Assembly (NCBI RefSeq): GCF_020535565.1
Contig: NZ_CP084758.1
Span: forward strand, 895,501 to 959,500
DNA length: 64,000 nucleotides
Reading direction: 5' to 3'
Source of the DNA: Shinella sp. XGS7
Lineage (GTDB): Bacteria > Pseudomonadota > Gammaproteobacteria > Burkholderiales > Burkholderiaceae_C
The translations under genes and the position numbers were made by a program. The number at the start of each line of letters is the position of its first letter. The first letter of the stretch is position 1. Shown here piece after piece: positions 1 to 13,868 of this stretch. Under the pieces are notes generated by a model, which was given only the letters and a program-made list of their open reading frames with translations, did no database searches and was not told the origin of the DNA.

Positions 1-550
1 CCATCAGCTTGACGGCACTGACGACCGATTTGGGTCGCTGCTTGGGCTTGGGTGGCACCGCGGGCTTGGTGGGCTGCGCCAACGACTCCGGTGTTGCAGT
101 CGCTTCGACTGGAGTCCACTCAAAAAACTGGTCGCTGGCATTGCGCAGCGCTTCGGGTGTCTTGACCTCGCCCACAACATGGACAGTAGCCCCGCGCTCG
201 CGCAGCTTGCGGCAAAGACCGGCGAAGTCGGAGTCGCTGGTGACGAGACAGAAGGTATCGGCCCGACCGTCGAACATGGCCTCGATGGCATCCATAGCCA
301 AGGCGATATCCGAGGTGTTCTTGCCTGAGGCGTAGGTGTATTGCAGACAGGGCGTGAAGGCCCGCCTGACCAGGGCCTCCTGCCACTTGTTGGCCAAGGC
401 ATTCTGGTTGCCGAACCCCCGGCGCAGCACCACGCGGCCAAACTGTGCGGCAACCTGCAAGGCGTACTCCAGGACTTCCGGCTGTGCGTTCTCGCAGTCC
501 ACCAGGACCGCGACCTTGGCATCCATGCTGAGCTCAGCTGGCACCATCAT
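1..550 (-). CDS. NYN-domain (LabA/DUF88-like) protein, 3' end outside window
   Basis: The reading frame opens at an ATG-ATG pair at 550 behind GGGAGGGA and runs off the left edge, so about 183 residues are visible. Early residues VLVDCEN, a central GKNTSDIALAMDA and a later TSDSDFAGL are the acidic motifs of the NYN (PIN-like) nuclease fold, which binds a metal and cleaves RNA in characterised relatives. The visible C-terminal part is a Pro/Lys-rich linker (PTKPAVPPKPKQRPKS). Relatives often carry a LOTUS/OST-HTH domain there, but that part is not in the window. It lies 22 bases beyond the stop of mnmE on the same strand and may be co-transcribed. Confidence 0.85.
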   Translation of the reverse strand, partial: MMVPAELSMDAKVAVLVDCENAQPEVLEYALQVAAQFGRVVLRRGFGNQNALANKWQEALVRRAFTPCLQYTYASGKNTSDIALAMDAIEAMFDGRADTFCLVTSDSDFAGLCRKLRERGATVHVVGEVKTPEALRNASDQFFEWTPVEATATPESLAQPTKPAVPPKPKQRPKSVVSAVKLM

Positions 551-572
551 CGTCCCTCCCCGTGTATGGTCC

Positions 573-1988
573 TCACTTGCCAATACAGAAGCTGCTGAAG
601 ATCACCCCCAGCAGCTCGTCCGCCGTGAAGGCGCCGGTGATCTCGCCCAGGGCGTCGTGGGCCAGGCGCAGCTCCTCGGCCAGCAGGTCCAGGGCCGGGG
701 GCTGCTGGGTGGAGACGGCGTGGGCCAGCTCCAGGTGCTCGCGGGTGCGGCGCAGGGCCTGCACATGGCGCTCGCGGGCGATGAACTGGCCCTCGGGCAC
801 GGCGTGCCAGCCCACCTGCTCCAGCAGGCGGCGGCGCAGCGCCTCCAGGCCGGCGCCGGTCTTGGCCGAGAGCGTGAGCGCGCCGGCCGGCAGGGCTTCG
901 GCGGCCACGGCATCGGCCTTGTTGTAGAGCTGCAGGATGCGGGCCGGATCCACAGCAGCCAGGCGGGTGCGGATCTCGGCGTCCTCGGCCTCGTAGGCGG
1001 GCTCGCCCACGCGGGTGAGGTCGTGCAGGAAGAGCACGACGTCGGCGTCCTCGATGGCTTCCCAGCTGCGCGCCACGCCGATGCGCTCCACCACGTCCTC
1101 GGTCTCGCGCAGGCCGGCGGTGTCGCTGATGTGCAGGGGCACGCCCTCGATCTGTATGGTCTGGCTGACCTTGTCGCGCGTGGTGCCGGGGATGGGCGTG
1201 ACGATGGCCAGCTCGGCGCCGGCCAGGGCATTGAGCAGGGAGCTCTTGCCCACATTGGGCTGGCCGGCCAGCACCACCTTGATGCCTTCGCGCAGCAGGG
1301 CGCCCTGGCGGGTTCGGTCCAGCACGCCGTCCAGGCGCTCGGTCAGGCGGGCCAGGCGCCCCAGGGCGTCGGCCTGCTGCAGAAAGTCGATCTCTTCCTC
1401 GGGGAAGTCCAGCGTGGCCTCGACCAGCATGCGCAGCTGGATCAGGGCGTCGCGCAAGGCGCCCACCTCGCTGGAGAGCGCGCCGGAGAGGGCGCGGCTG
1501 GCGCTGCGGGCCGCCGCCTCGGTGCTGGCGTCGATCAGGTCGGCCACGGCCTCGGCCTGGGCCAGGTCCAGCTTGCCGTTGAGGAAGGCGCGCTGGGTGA
1601 ACTCGCCGGGCTCGGCCAGGCGCATGCCGGCAGCGCGGGCGACTCCCGTGGCGGGCTCGATCTCGGCGCCAGCCTCCAGGCAGCGGGCCAGCAGCAGCTG
1701 CAGCACCACGGGGCCGCCATGGGCCTGCAGCTCCAGCACATGCTCGCCGGTATAGGAATGCGGCGCCGGGAAGTGCAGGGCCAGGCCGTGGTCGATGGCC
1801 GAGCCGTCGGCCGCGCGCAGGGGCAGGTAATGGGCCTCGCGCGGGCGCAGGGTACGGCCGCAGATCGCTTCGATGACGGGGGTCAGGTCTTGCCGCGCCG
1901 AGATGCGGACGATGCCAACGGCCCCGCGTCCGGGAGCGGTGGCAATGGCGGCGATGGGATCCTGGTGGCGGGACAGCATGGGCGCCAT
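573..1988 (-). CDS. mnmE: tRNA uridine-5-carboxymethylaminomethyl modification GTPase MnmE
   Basis: MnmE, with MnmG, modifies the wobble uridine (cmnm5U) of several tRNAs. The start [20 protein letters not shown] matches the family N-terminus; an ATG three codons later (1979) is equally possible, while a longer upstream extension is low-complexity and rejected. The N-terminal formyl-THF binding domain is followed by a G domain with the P-loop [10 protein letters not shown] and the switch II motif DTAGLRE. The protein ends in CIGK, the catalytic C-terminal Cys motif of the family. The 471-residue length is normal. It is downstream of yidC in the conserved rpmH-rnpA-yidD-yidC-mnmE order, but a terminator separates it from yidC. 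Confidence 0.97.
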   Translation of the reverse strand: MAPMLSRHQDPIAAIATAPGRGAVGIVRISARQDLTPVIEAICGRTLRPREAHYLPLRAADGSAIDHGLALHFPAPHSYTGEHVLELQAHGGPVVLQLLLARCLEAGAEIEPATGVARAAGMRLAEPGEFTQRAFLNGKLDLAQAEAVADLIDASTEAAARSASRALSGALSSEVGALRDALIQLRMLVEATLDFPEEEIDFLQQADALGRLARLTERLDGVLDRTRQGALLREGIKVVLAGQPNVGKSSLLNALAGAELAIVTPIPGTTRDKVSQTIQIEGVPLHISDTAGLRETEDVVERIGVARSWEAIEDADVVLFLHDLTRVGEPAYEAEDAEIRTRLAAVDPARILQLYNKADAVAAEALPAGALTLSAKTGAGLEALRRRLLEQVGWHAVPEGQFIARERHVQALRRTREHLELAHAVSTQQPPALDLLAEELRLAHDALGEITGAFTADELLGVIFSSFCIGK

Positions 1989-2167
1989 TGTCCGCGAGGT
2001 TCGGCGAGGGTGGCGCCCTCGCCGGAGCGTGTATGGCGCGGGGGAGGCTGCACCGGGCGCTCTCGTGAGCACCGGGCACCAGCCCAGCCCGCCCTACCTG
2101 CGCCCGTTTCGGCCGGTGGGCGGGTCACTGCCCCGCATGACTTGATTAAAGGCGCCGCGCGCCCATG

Positions 2168-2192
2168 AAAAAAGCCCCCAGGTGGGGGGCTT
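2168..2192 (-). terminator. Rho-independent terminator after yidC
   Basis: Read leftwards, the stem AAGCCCCC/GGGGGCTT with a 5-nt loop is followed by six T (the A run at 2168-2173 on the plus strand). It lies about 25 bases past the yidC stop, so mnmE probably has its own promoter in the 1989-2167 gap. Confidence 0.85.
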
Positions 2193-2217
2193 CGAAAGGG
2201 GGGGCGCGGCGGCGTGC

Positions 2218-3882
2218 CTACTTCTGCACGCCCATGCGCTTGTTGATCATCCACTGCTGGGCGATCGACAGGATGTTGTTCACCAGCCAGTACAGCACCA
2301 GGCCGGCCGGGAAGAAGAAGAACATCACGCTGAAGGCCAGGGGCATGATCCACATCATCTTGGCCTGCACCGGATCCGGCGGGGCCGGGTTCAGCCAGAC
2401 CTGGAACAGGCTGGTGGCCGTCATCAGCACGGGCAGGATGAAGTAGGGGTCCTTGGCCGAGAGGTCGACGATCCAGCCGATCCAGGGCGCGTGGCGCATT
2501 TCCACGCTGGACAGCAGCACCCAGTACAGGGCGATGAAGAAGGGCATCTGCAGGAAGATGGGCAGGCAGGAGCCGATGGGGTTGACCTTCTCCTCGCGGT
2601 AGATGCGCATCATCTCCTGCTGCATCTGCTGCGGCTTGTCCTTCAGACGCTCGCGCAGCTCCATGATGCGCGGGTTCACCGCCTTCATCTTGGCCATGCT
2701 GCGGTAAGCGCTGGCGTTGAGCCAGTAGAAGGCGATCTTGAGCAGCACCACCAGGGCGATGATGGCCCAGCCCCAGTTGCCGAAGACCTTGCCGTGCAGC
2801 TGGTCGAGCAGCCAGAACAGGGGCTTGGACAGGATGGTGAACCAGCCGTAGTCCTTCACCAGCTCCAGGCCCGGGGCCAGCTGGGCCAGCTTCTTCTCTT
2901 CCTGGGGACCGACGTAGAGCTGGTCCTCGGCGCTGACGCTGGCACCCGGCGCGGCCTGCCCCATGGGGAAGACCATGCCGATGGCGTAGAGGTTGTTGTC
3001 CACCTTGTTCACGCGGAACTCGCGCGGGCTCTGCGCCGTGCGCAGCCAAGCGCTGGTGAAGTAGTGCTGCACCATGGCCACCCAGCCATCGTTGGCACTC
3101 TTCTCGTACTCGGCCTTGCCCTTCTCGATGTCCTTGAAGTCGATCTTGTGGAACTTGTTCTTCTCGGTGTACTGGGCCGGACCGGTGAAAGTGGAGTAGA
3201 AGCTCGACTCGCCGGGGCCGGCGCTGCCGTCACGCGTCAGCTGCACATAGAGCTGGGGCGAGACCGGCGCGGCCGAGACGTTCTGCACCTCGTGCTTGAC
3301 CGAGATGGCGTAGTCGCCGCGCTTGAAGCTGTAGGTCTTGATCAGCTTGACGCCACCCATCTCGGGCGACTCGAAGCGGACCACCAGTTCCTGGGCGCCA
3401 TCAGCCAGGCTGCGAGCCCCCGGCTGCAGCGTCATCAGGTTCATGTGGTTGGGGGCACCCGCCACACCGACCAGGCCGGTCTGCGCCACATAGTTGTGGC
3501 CGGCGCTGCGGTTGAGCACCACCACATGGCCGCTGGGGTCGGTCTCGTCCTTGTGCTTGAGCAGCTCCACGCGCACCAGGCTGCCACCCTGGGTGTCCAG
3601 CGTGGCCTTGACCACATCGGTGCTGATCTCCACGGTCTGGCTCGCCACCGGGGCGGAAGCCGGCGCGGCCGGCACACCGGCGGCAACCGCGGTCGCGCCG
3701 GAGGCGGTGCCCGCAGCGGCCGGCACGCCGGCAGGAGCCGAGGCGGCCGCGGCCGGCGCCGTCTTGGCCGGCGCAGGGCTGAACATCGAGGGGTGACCGT
3801 TGTGCTTTTGCCAGCCGTCCCAGAGGAGGACCAGCGACATGGTGAACACCACCCACAGCACGGTGCGGCGTATATCAGTCAT
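2218..3882 (-). CDS. yidC: membrane protein insertase YidC
   Basis: YidC inserts and folds inner-membrane proteins, alone or with SecYEG. The 554-residue protein has the Gram-negative form: an N-terminal membrane anchor (residues 5-20, VLWVVFTMSLVLLWDGWQ), an Ala/Pro-rich linker, the large periplasmic beta domain (about residues 65-340), then the conserved five-helix core with FGNWGWAIIALVVLLK and PIGSCLPIFLQMPFFIALYW. The start overlaps the last four bases of yidD, so the two are translationally coupled. The tail ends MGVQK without the long basic extension seen in some relatives. Confidence 0.97.
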   Translation of the reverse strand: MTDIRRTVLWVVFTMSLVLLWDGWQKHNGHPSMFSPAPAKTAPAAAASAPAGVPAAAGTASGATAVAAGVPAAPASAPVASQTVEISTDVVKATLDTQGGSLVRVELLKHKDETDPSGHVVVLNRSAGHNYVAQTGLVGVAGAPNHMNLMTLQPGARSLADGAQELVVRFESPEMGGVKLIKTYSFKRGDYAISVKHEVQNVSAAPVSPQLYVQLTRDGSAGPGESSFYSTFTGPAQYTEKNKFHKIDFKDIEKGKAEYEKSANDGWVAMVQHYFTSAWLRTAQSPREFRVNKVDNNLYAIGMVFPMGQAAPGASVSAEDQLYVGPQEEKKLAQLAPGLELVKDYGWFTILSKPLFWLLDQLHGKVFGNWGWAIIALVVLLKIAFYWLNASAYRSMAKMKAVNPRIMELRERLKDKPQQMQQEMMRIYREEKVNPIGSCLPIFLQMPFFIALYWVLLSSVEMRHAPWIGWIVDLSAKDPYFILPVLMTATSLFQVWLNPAPPDPVQAKMMWIMPLAFSVMFFFFPAGLVLYWLVNNILSIAQQWMINKRMGVQK

Positions 3883-4208
3883 GGGGAAGCTTCTTGATTG
3901 GAAGAAGAACAGGAAGAGGACCTGGGCGTGCGCGCCAGTCCGCCGCCAAAGCGGCTGAACAGGCGTGGCGGATTGTCGGGCACCGGATCATGCCCGCCCA
4001 GACAGAAAGGATTGCAGCGCAGGATGCGCGCCGCGGCCAGATAGCTGCCCACAGCGCCGCCATGCTTCTCCAGGGCCTGGAGCGCATAGTTGGAGCAGCT
4101 GGGCTGATAGCGGCAACCGGCCTGCAGCCAATGGCTGAACAGCAGCTGATAGCCACGCACCAGCCCCATCAGCAGGCGCTTGGACAGGGGGCGCGCGGCG
4201 GCGTTCAT
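3879..4208 (-). CDS. yidD: membrane protein insertion efficiency factor YidD
   Basis: A 109-residue small protein of the YidD (haemolytic-alpha) family, thought to help YidC-dependent insertion at the inner membrane. Family motifs are clear: YQLLFSHWLQAGCRYQPSCSNYA, then ILRCNPFCLGGHDPVP. The C-terminal 25 residues are Ser/Arg-rich and not conserved in the family. The gene overlaps rnpA upstream (4 nt) and yidC downstream (4 nt), which fits a tightly coupled operon. Confidence 0.95.
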   Translation of the reverse strand: MNAAARPLSKRLLMGLVRGYQLLFSHWLQAGCRYQPSCSNYALQALEKHGGAVGSYLAAARILRCNPFCLGGHDPVPDNPPRLFSRFGGGLARTPRSSSCSSSNQEASP

Positions 4209-4714
4209 GGCGTGGGCGCAGCAGGTGGCTGCGGGCTCGGGGCGGCCCGGGCGGGGCGCGTGAGCTTGTTCACCAGCTGCGCCAACTCTTCGCGCGCGGC
4301 CCGGCTCAGCGCCTCGGAGGAGGCGCTGGGGAACTGCTTGCGATCAAAAGGGGCGCGCAGGCGCACCACCCAGAGTCCGGGCGGCACGACGCCCCGCTCG
4401 GCACCGCTGGCAAAGGCGGCGCGGATCTGACGCTTGAGCAGGGAGCGGGTCACGGCGCGGCGCGCATGGCGCTTGGGCACCACCAGGCCCAGCCAGCAGC
4501 CCTGAGGCAGGGCTTCGGCCGGCACTTGATCCACAAGCTTGTGGACCACCGGTGCATCACCTGTTGATAAGTCACCAGCCGCTGTGGACAAGTGCTGTCC
4601 GGGACGGCTGGGGACGGTCGCGACGTGGTGAGCGGCGAAATGGGCGCTGCGCGCCCGGCTGGGAAAACCCAGCACGCGCTCAAAGTCGGCCGATCGCTGG
4701 ATGCGGCCGATCAC
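4205..4714 (-). CDS. rnpA: ribonuclease P protein component, with an internal insert
   Basis: RnpA is the protein cofactor of RNase P, which trims the 5' leader of pre-tRNAs. The start MIGRIQRSADFERVLGF and the RNA-binding motif (VVPKRHARRAVTRSLLKRQIRAAF) identify it. At 169 residues it is longer than the roughly 115-140 usual for the family: a poorly conserved stretch of about 35 residues sits between FAAHHVA and the GLVVPKRHARR motif, plus a Pro/Ala tail. The DNA of this insert (4527-4591) is packed with DnaA-box-like 9-mers (see findings). Confidence 0.95.
   Translation of the reverse strand: MIGRIQRSADFERVLGFPSRARSAHFAAHHVATVPSRPGQHLSTAAGDLSTGDAPVVHKLVDQVPAEALPQGCWLGLVVPKRHARRAVTRSLLKRQIRAAFASGAERGVVPPGLWVVRLRAPFDRKQFPSASSEALSRAAREELAQLVNKLTRPARAAPSPQPPAAPTP
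4527..4591. repeat. DnaA-box-like cluster inside rnpA
   Basis: Four 9-mers close to TTATNCACA lie within 65 bases: TGATCCACA at 4527-4535, TGTGGACCA at 4540-4548, TGTTGATAA at 4562-4570 and TGTGGACAA at 4583-4591. The first two sit around an AAGCTT centre as an inverted pair. None is a perfect consensus match, so DnaA binding is only inferred from density and position near dnaA. Confidence 0.45.
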
Positions 4715-4731
4715 GGTCTGTGCGTCCCGGC

Positions 4732-4866
4732 TTAGACGGCCAGGCGCTTGCGGCCCTTGGCGCGGCGAGCAGCGATCACGGCGCGGCCGCCGCGGGTCTT
4801 CATGCGAACCAGGAAGCCATGGGTACGGGCGCGACGGGTCTTGGAAGCTTGGTAAGTGCGTTTCAT
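4732..4866 (-). CDS. rpmH: 50S ribosomal protein L34
   Basis: A 44-residue protein starting [18 protein letters not shown] and ending [13 protein letters not shown], the standard L34 sequence and length. It is the first gene of the leftward rpmH-rnpA-yidD-yidC operon and is separated from rnpA by 17 bases. The promoter must lie in the 4867-5264 gap shared with dnaA. Confidence 0.98.
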   Translation of the reverse strand: MKRTYQASKTRRARTHGFLVRMKTRGGRAVIAARRAKGRKRLAV

Positions 4867-5264
4867 GCTGGAACCTCTACGAAGGCGAGTAATGCTAGGT
4901 GCGCTAACTGCGCCTAGGGGGCTGTGGATTACAGCCCAGGTCGGTTAGCTCGGAGGAGATAGGCGAAGCCATCGCGCCGGGCCTGCCGATTGAACGAGTC
5001 AATCAGCTCACGGCATATCCGACGCAGCCCCACCTGAGTAGGAGCCACAACGGCATGCTGCTGGATGCCTGGCACCCGCGCGCCTGAACCTCCAGCGCCC
5101 GGAAAACCCGCGATTACACCAAAAATCTCGCTGGCGGTCAACGCGCGGCCTGCGCCTGATGGGGTTTACCGGGGATTGACCCGTCCAAAAAAACTGTGGA
5201 TAACCATGGGTCTGGCGGCCCCAAGACCCGTACAATCCAGCCGCTCAAGAACAAGTTTTCCACA
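4867..5264. promoter_or_regulatory. rpmH-dnaA divergent promoter region with DnaA boxes
   Basis: This 398-base gap carries the divergent promoters of rpmH and dnaA. Three DnaA-box-like sites are visible: TGTGGATTA at 4923-4931 (one mismatch), TGTGGATAA at 5195-5203 (perfect, reverse orientation) and TTTTCCACA at 5256-5264 (one mismatch), which abuts the dnaA ATG. That placement suggests autoregulation of dnaA by DnaA. I see no dense box array or long AT-rich stretch, so it is a weaker origin candidate than the 50.5 kb region. No other gene is convincing here. Confidence 0.7.
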
Positions 5265-6749
5265 ATGAGCGCTGATCTCTGGCAGCGCGGCTGCGAACGG
5301 CTGGCCGCGGAACTGCCCGAACAACAATTCAACACCTGGATCCGCCCTCTCCCCCCGGCCGACGTGGCCGATGGTGGCGCCGATGGCGTGGTCGTGTCTC
5401 TGCGGGTGACCAACCGCTTCAAGCTGGACTGGATCCGCAACCAGTACGCCGGCCGCATCGAATCCATCCTGAGTGAACTGGCCGGCCGCCCGGCCCGGCT
5501 GGAACTGGCCCTGGCGCCGCGTGAAGCCCTGGGCCGCGTCGCCCAGCCCGCCAACCAGCCCGTGGCCATGGGCCAGGTGCTGCACAACGGCCTGCGCCCC
5601 ATGCCGGTGCCGGCCGCCCCCGTCGCCCAGGCCGCCATGCCCATGGCGGCCACCCAGGTACAGCAGCCTGCCGTGGTGCAGGCCCCGGCCGTGAACCTGG
5701 CGGCCCAGACCCCGCCGCCCAGCGCCAGCCGCCACCGCATCAACCCGGCCCTGACCTTCGACACCCTGGTGCCCGGCCGCGCCAACCAGATGGCCCGCAC
5801 CGCCGCCCTGCATGTGGCCGGCGCCCCGGGCCAGATGTACAACCCGCTCTTCATCTACGGCGGCGTGGGCCTGGGCAAGACCCATTTGATCCACGCCGTG
5901 GGCAATGCCCTGCTCAAGGACAAGCCCGACGCCCGCGTGTTGTACCTGCACGCCGAGCAGTTCATCTCGGACGTGGTGAAGAACTACCAGCGCAAGACCT
6001 TCGACGAGCTCAAGGCCAAGTACCACTCGCTGGACCTGCTGCTGATCGACGATGTGCAGTTCTTCGCCGGCAAGGACCGCACGCAGGAGGAGTTCTTCAA
6101 CGCCTTCGAGGCCCTGCTGGCCAAGCGCGCCCACATCATCATGACCTCGGACACCTACCCCAAGGGTCTGGTGGACATCGACGAGCGCCTGACCAGCCGC
6201 TTCGACGCCGGCCTGACGGTGGCCATCGAGCCGCCCGAGCTGGAGATGCGAGTGGCCATCCTGATCAAGAAGGCCGAGGCCGAACAAGCCCCCATGCCCG
6301 AGGACGTGGCCTTCTTCATCGCCAAGAACGTGCGCGCCAATGTGCGCGAGCTGGAAGGCGCCCTGCGCAAGGTGCTGGCCTACAGCCGCTTTTCGCACAA
6401 GGAAATCAATATCCAGCTGGCCCGCGAGGCGCTCAAGGACCTGCTCTCCATCCAGAATCGCCAGATCTCGGTGGAAAACATCCAGAAGACCGTGGCCGAC
6501 TTCTACAAGATCAAGGTCGCCGACATGTACAGCAAGAAGCGCCCGGCCAGCATCGCCCGGCCGCGCCAGATTGCCATGTACCTGGCCAAGGAACTCACGC
6601 AGAAGAGCCTGCCCGAGATTGGCGAGCTCTTCGGCGGCCGCGACCACACCACCGTGCTGCACGCCGTGCGCAAGATCGGTGGCGAGCGTCAGAAGAACAC
6701 CGAGCTGAACCAGCAGCTGCATGTGCTGGAGCAGACGCTGAAGGGCTAG
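5265..6749 (+). CDS. dnaA: chromosomal replication initiator protein DnaA
   Basis: DnaA is the AAA+ ATPase that binds DnaA boxes and opens the origin. The start [20 protein letters not shown] fits the domain I family start; an in-frame upstream ATG at 5196 would add non-conserved residues. Domain II is Ala/Pro-rich (about residues 95-155). The Walker A motif is GGVGLGKTH near residue 200, Walker B is LLIDDVQF, and the domain IV DNA-binding signature is [15 protein letters not shown] near the C-terminus. The 494-residue length is typical. It heads the rightward dnaA-dnaN-gyrB group. Confidence 0.98.
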   Translation: MSADLWQRGCERLAAELPEQQFNTWIRPLPPADVADGGADGVVVSLRVTNRFKLDWIRNQYAGRIESILSELAGRPARLELALAPREALGRVAQPANQPVAMGQVLHNGLRPMPVPAAPVAQAAMPMAATQVQQPAVVQAPAVNLAAQTPPPSASRHRINPALTFDTLVPGRANQMARTAALHVAGAPGQMYNPLFIYGGVGLGKTHLIHAVGNALLKDKPDARVLYLHAEQFISDVVKNYQRKTFDELKAKYHSLDLLLIDDVQFFAGKDRTQEEFFNAFEALLAKRAHIIMTSDTYPKGLVDIDERLTSRFDAGLTVAIEPPELEMRVAILIKKAEAEQAPMPEDVAFFIAKNVRANVRELEGALRKVLAYSRFSHKEINIQLAREALKDLLSIQNRQISVENIQKTVADFYKIKVADMYSKKRPASIARPRQIAMYLAKELTQKSLPEIGELFGGRDHTTVLHAVRKIGGERQKNTELNQQLHVLEQTLKG

Positions 6750-6846
6750 GTTTGCCCGGTCCGGAAATAGCCCTTATCTGGGTGAAAATAGACGGTATTG
6801 CCCAAAAGGCGGCGCAAGCGCCCAAAACCAGCGGAGAGAGGTCGAG

Positions 6847-7983
6847 ATGATTGTGTTGAAAGCCACCCAGGACAAGGTGCTCGCGGCCCTGCAGGCCGTG
6901 GCCGGCATCGTCGAGCGGCGCCACACCTTGCCCATCCTGGCGAACGTGCTGATACGCAAGCAGGGCCCGCAGATCGAGCTGACCACCTCGGACCTGGAGA
7001 TCCAGGTCCGCACCACGGCCGAGCTGGACGGCGACGCCGGCGACTTCAGCACCACCGTGGGGGCGCGCAAGCTGATCGACATCCTGCGCTCCATGCCCTC
7101 GGACCAGACCGTCAGCCTCACGGCCAATGCCAGCAAGCTGACCCTGCAGGGCGGCAAGAGCCGCTTCACCCTGCAGACCCTGCCGGCCGACGACTTCCCC
7201 CTGGTGCAGGAAGCCGCCGACTTCGGCCCCGCCTTCAGCGTGCCGCAGAAGACGCTCAAGGGCCTGATCAACCAGGTGCACTTCGCCATGGCGGTGCACG
7301 ACATCCGCTACTACCTCAACGGCATCCTGTTTGTCGCCGAGGGCAAGACCCTGACCCTGGTGGCCACCGACGGCCACCGCCTGGCCCTGGCCCAGGCCCA
7401 GCTGGAGACCGAGATCCCCAAGCAGGAGGTGATCCTGCCGCGCAAGACCGTGCTGGAGCTGATGCGCCTGCTCAAGGACGGCGGCAAGGGCGACAAGGGA
7501 GGCGAGGAAGAAGAACAACCCATCGAGATGCGCTTTGCCGGCAACCAGGCCAAGTTCAGCTTCTCGGGCATGGAGTTCGTCACCAAGCTGGTCGAGGGCA
7601 AGTTCCCCGACTACAACCGCGTGATCCCCAAGAACCACAAGTTCAAGGTCACCCTGGGCCGCGCGCCCCTGCTGGCCAGCCTGCAGCGCGCCGCCATCCT
7701 GACCAGCGAGAAGTTCAAGGCCGTGCGCCTGTCCTTCGAGCCCGGCCTGCTCTCCATTGCCTCCAGCAATGCCGAGCAGGAGGAGGCCAAGGAGGAAATC
7801 GAGATCGACTACGGCGGCGACCTGATCGAGACCGGCTTCAACGTCACCTACCTGATGGACGCCCTCTCGAACATGAGCCAGGACATGGTGTCTATCGACC
7901 TGAACGACAGCGCCGCCAGCGCGCTGATCACCATCCCCGAGCAGAGCGGCTTCAAGTACGTCGTGATGCCGATGCGGATCTGA
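6847..7983 (+). CDS. dnaN: DNA polymerase III beta sliding clamp
   Basis: The beta clamp encircles DNA and tethers polymerases. The 378-residue protein starts MIVLKATQDKVLAALQAVAGIVERRHTLP and ends YVVMPMRI, both hallmarks of the family; the three clamp folds span the length evenly. A GAGAGAGG ribosome-binding sequence precedes the ATG. A Gly/Lys/Glu-rich loop (GGKGDKGGEEEE, about residues 213-226) is a local insertion also seen in relatives. It lies 97 bases after dnaA. Confidence 0.98.
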   Translation: MIVLKATQDKVLAALQAVAGIVERRHTLPILANVLIRKQGPQIELTTSDLEIQVRTTAELDGDAGDFSTTVGARKLIDILRSMPSDQTVSLTANASKLTLQGGKSRFTLQTLPADDFPLVQEAADFGPAFSVPQKTLKGLINQVHFAMAVHDIRYYLNGILFVAEGKTLTLVATDGHRLALAQAQLETEIPKQEVILPRKTVLELMRLLKDGGKGDKGGEEEEQPIEMRFAGNQAKFSFSGMEFVTKLVEGKFPDYNRVIPKNHKFKVTLGRAPLLASLQRAAILTSEKFKAVRLSFEPGLLSIASSNAEQEEAKEEIEIDYGGDLIETGFNVTYLMDALSNMSQDMVSIDLNDSAASALITIPEQSGFKYVVMPMRI

Positions 7984-8005
7984 CGCGAACCACAAACAAC
8001 GATCA

Positions 8006-8047
8006 GCGGGCCGGGATTAGCCAATCCAGCCCGCTTGCGTGCTTTTA
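8006..8047 (+). terminator. hairpin plus T-rich tract between dnaN and gyrB
   Basis: GCGGGC (8006-8011) pairs with GCCCGC (8029-8034), with an inner GGATT/AATCC stem, and is followed by TTGCGTGCTTTT. It is a reasonable terminator or attenuator separating dnaN from gyrB, although the T run is interrupted. Confidence 0.55.
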
Positions 8048-8048
8048 A

Positions 8049-10577
<2,529 letters not shown>

Positions 10578-10613
10578 GTTTTGTGTAGAGCGCTCCATAA
10601 GCTGAGAATCAGG

Positions 10614-10646
10614 GACCCATAAGTTGGGAAACTTATGGGTCTTTTT
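10614..10646 (+). terminator. strong Rho-independent terminator after gyrB
   Basis: A perfect 12-bp stem (GACCCATAAGTT / AACTTATGGGTC) with loop GGGA is followed by five T. It closes the dnaA-dnaN-gyrB group and marks the left edge of the defence island. Confidence 0.95.
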
Positions 10647-10736
10647 CTATGGATCGCCTGCCCCTATTGCGTCCCAATGGGGGTACTGAGGGTCCCCTGA
10701 CTCGCCAAGTCTTTTGCTATCTGGAATCTGACCCCC

Positions 10737-12364
<1,628 letters not shown>

Positions 12365-12368
<4 letters not shown>

Positions 12369-13690
12369 CTGCCGCAGCCAAAACTGTCTGCAAGGAAGCA
12401 AATCAAGGATTTCCTCAGGGCTGGGATGTCTGTCAGCTCGGCGAGCTATGCACTCTCATTACGAAAGGAACCACGCCAACAACACTCGGCTTCTCCTACC
12501 AGGCGTCAGGTATCAATTTCATCAAAGTCGAGTCTATTGATGGTCGTGGCCAGATAAATTTGGAAAAGGCGGCGCGCATTTCGGAAGCCGCGCATAACGC
12601 GCTAAATCGGTCGAAGCTGCAGGCAGGAGACGTTCTCTATTCAATCGCAGGCGCAATTGGTAGATCGGCCATCGTCCAAAATTGCCACCTACCAGCGAAC
12701 ACAAATCAAGCGCTCGCCATCATTCGGCCAAGAGATGAGATTGATACCGCCTACCTTCGCTTTGTCCTTTCTAGCGAGACGCAGCTCGATCACATTGCGC
12801 AGATTAGTGTTAGCTCGGCACAGGCAAACATCAGCCTCAAAGACGTATCGACTTTCCCAGTTCCCTTGCCCCCTCGTCCTGAACAGCAAAAGATCGCCGC
12901 CATCCTGACCGCCGTGGACGACAAGCTGGACGTGATTGCGCGCCAGATTGAAGCCACCCAGACCCTCAAGCAAGGCCTGATGCGGATGCTGTTCAGTCAG
13001 GGTGTTGGTGCCCAAGATGCCGATGGTCGTTGGGTGCCGCACGCCGAGTTCAAGGACACCGAGCAAGGTCGCGTGCCTGCGGCTTGGAGTGTTCAGACAT
13101 TGGAGCAGGTCGCAGTCGTTGAGCGAGGCAAGTTTTCCGCCCGTCCGCGCAACGATCCGAAATACTTCGAAGGCGGCGACATACCTTTCGTCCAGACTGG
13201 CGACGTCGCGAAGAGTGGTCGCCTGATTTCGACGGCCTCACAGTTCTTGAACGAAGCAGGCCTCAAGGTTAGCAAGCTCTTTGAGCCCGGGACTATCTTC
13301 TTGACCATCGCCGCGAACATCGGCGATGTGGCAATTGCGGCTATTCCCATGGCTTGTCCTGACAGCGTGGTGGGCATACGCGCAGTCGAAGGCGCTTGCG
13401 ATCCGGCATGGCTGTACTACCTCTTGTCCGCGAACAAGGGGTACTTCGACAGCAGGGCTACACAGAATGCCCAAAAGAACATCAACCTCCAGGTTCTGCG
13501 CCCATTCAGGTTTGCTATGCCCCCGCCAGCGGAGCAGGCTCAGATCGGCTTGATGTTGACCGCCTTGGACGAAAAGCTGGAGAGCCTGGGAAGGCGCCTT
13601 CACCATCACCAGACCCTAAAGCGCGGCCTGATGCAAAAGCTCCTAACCGGCGAATGGCGCGTCAAGGTCGACGCCGAGAGGGCCGCCTGA
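12365..13690 (+). CDS. hsdS: type I restriction system specificity subunit HsdS
   Basis: HsdS determines the recognition sequence of the complex. The 441-residue protein has two target-recognition domains (about residues 15-165 and 230-385), each followed by a conserved helical repeat: [20 protein letters not shown] and [20 protein letters not shown]. The target-recognition DNA is less GC-rich than its surroundings, as usual for swapped specificity domains. It overlaps hsdM by four bases and ends seven bases before the broken hsdR. Confidence 0.95.
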
Positions 13691-13868
13691 TCCACCATGG
13701 ACGCCGCCGCCTCGCCCGCCCCCGGCAGCACCCTCCTGGCCGAGCTGCAGCGCGCGGTGCAGCACAAGTTGGGCGGCTGCATCTGGCGCCTGCAGCAGTA
13801 CGAGCTGAATCGCCCCGGATTCAGTAGACACCTCTGAGCCTCAAACCTGAGGCCCAATAGGAGGTGCC

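Noticed and set aside
336..2168. Long open frame on the plus strand opposite mnmE (over 600 codons)
   Set aside because: It is antisense to a well-supported gene and its composition (Gly/Gln/Ala-rich) is typical of high-GC shadow frames.
4867..5264. Main replication origin between rpmH and dnaA
   Set aside because: Only one perfect DnaA box and two single-mismatch boxes, no long AT-rich tract; I keep it as dnaA autoregulation and treat 50.5-52.9 kb as a better, though unproven, candidate.
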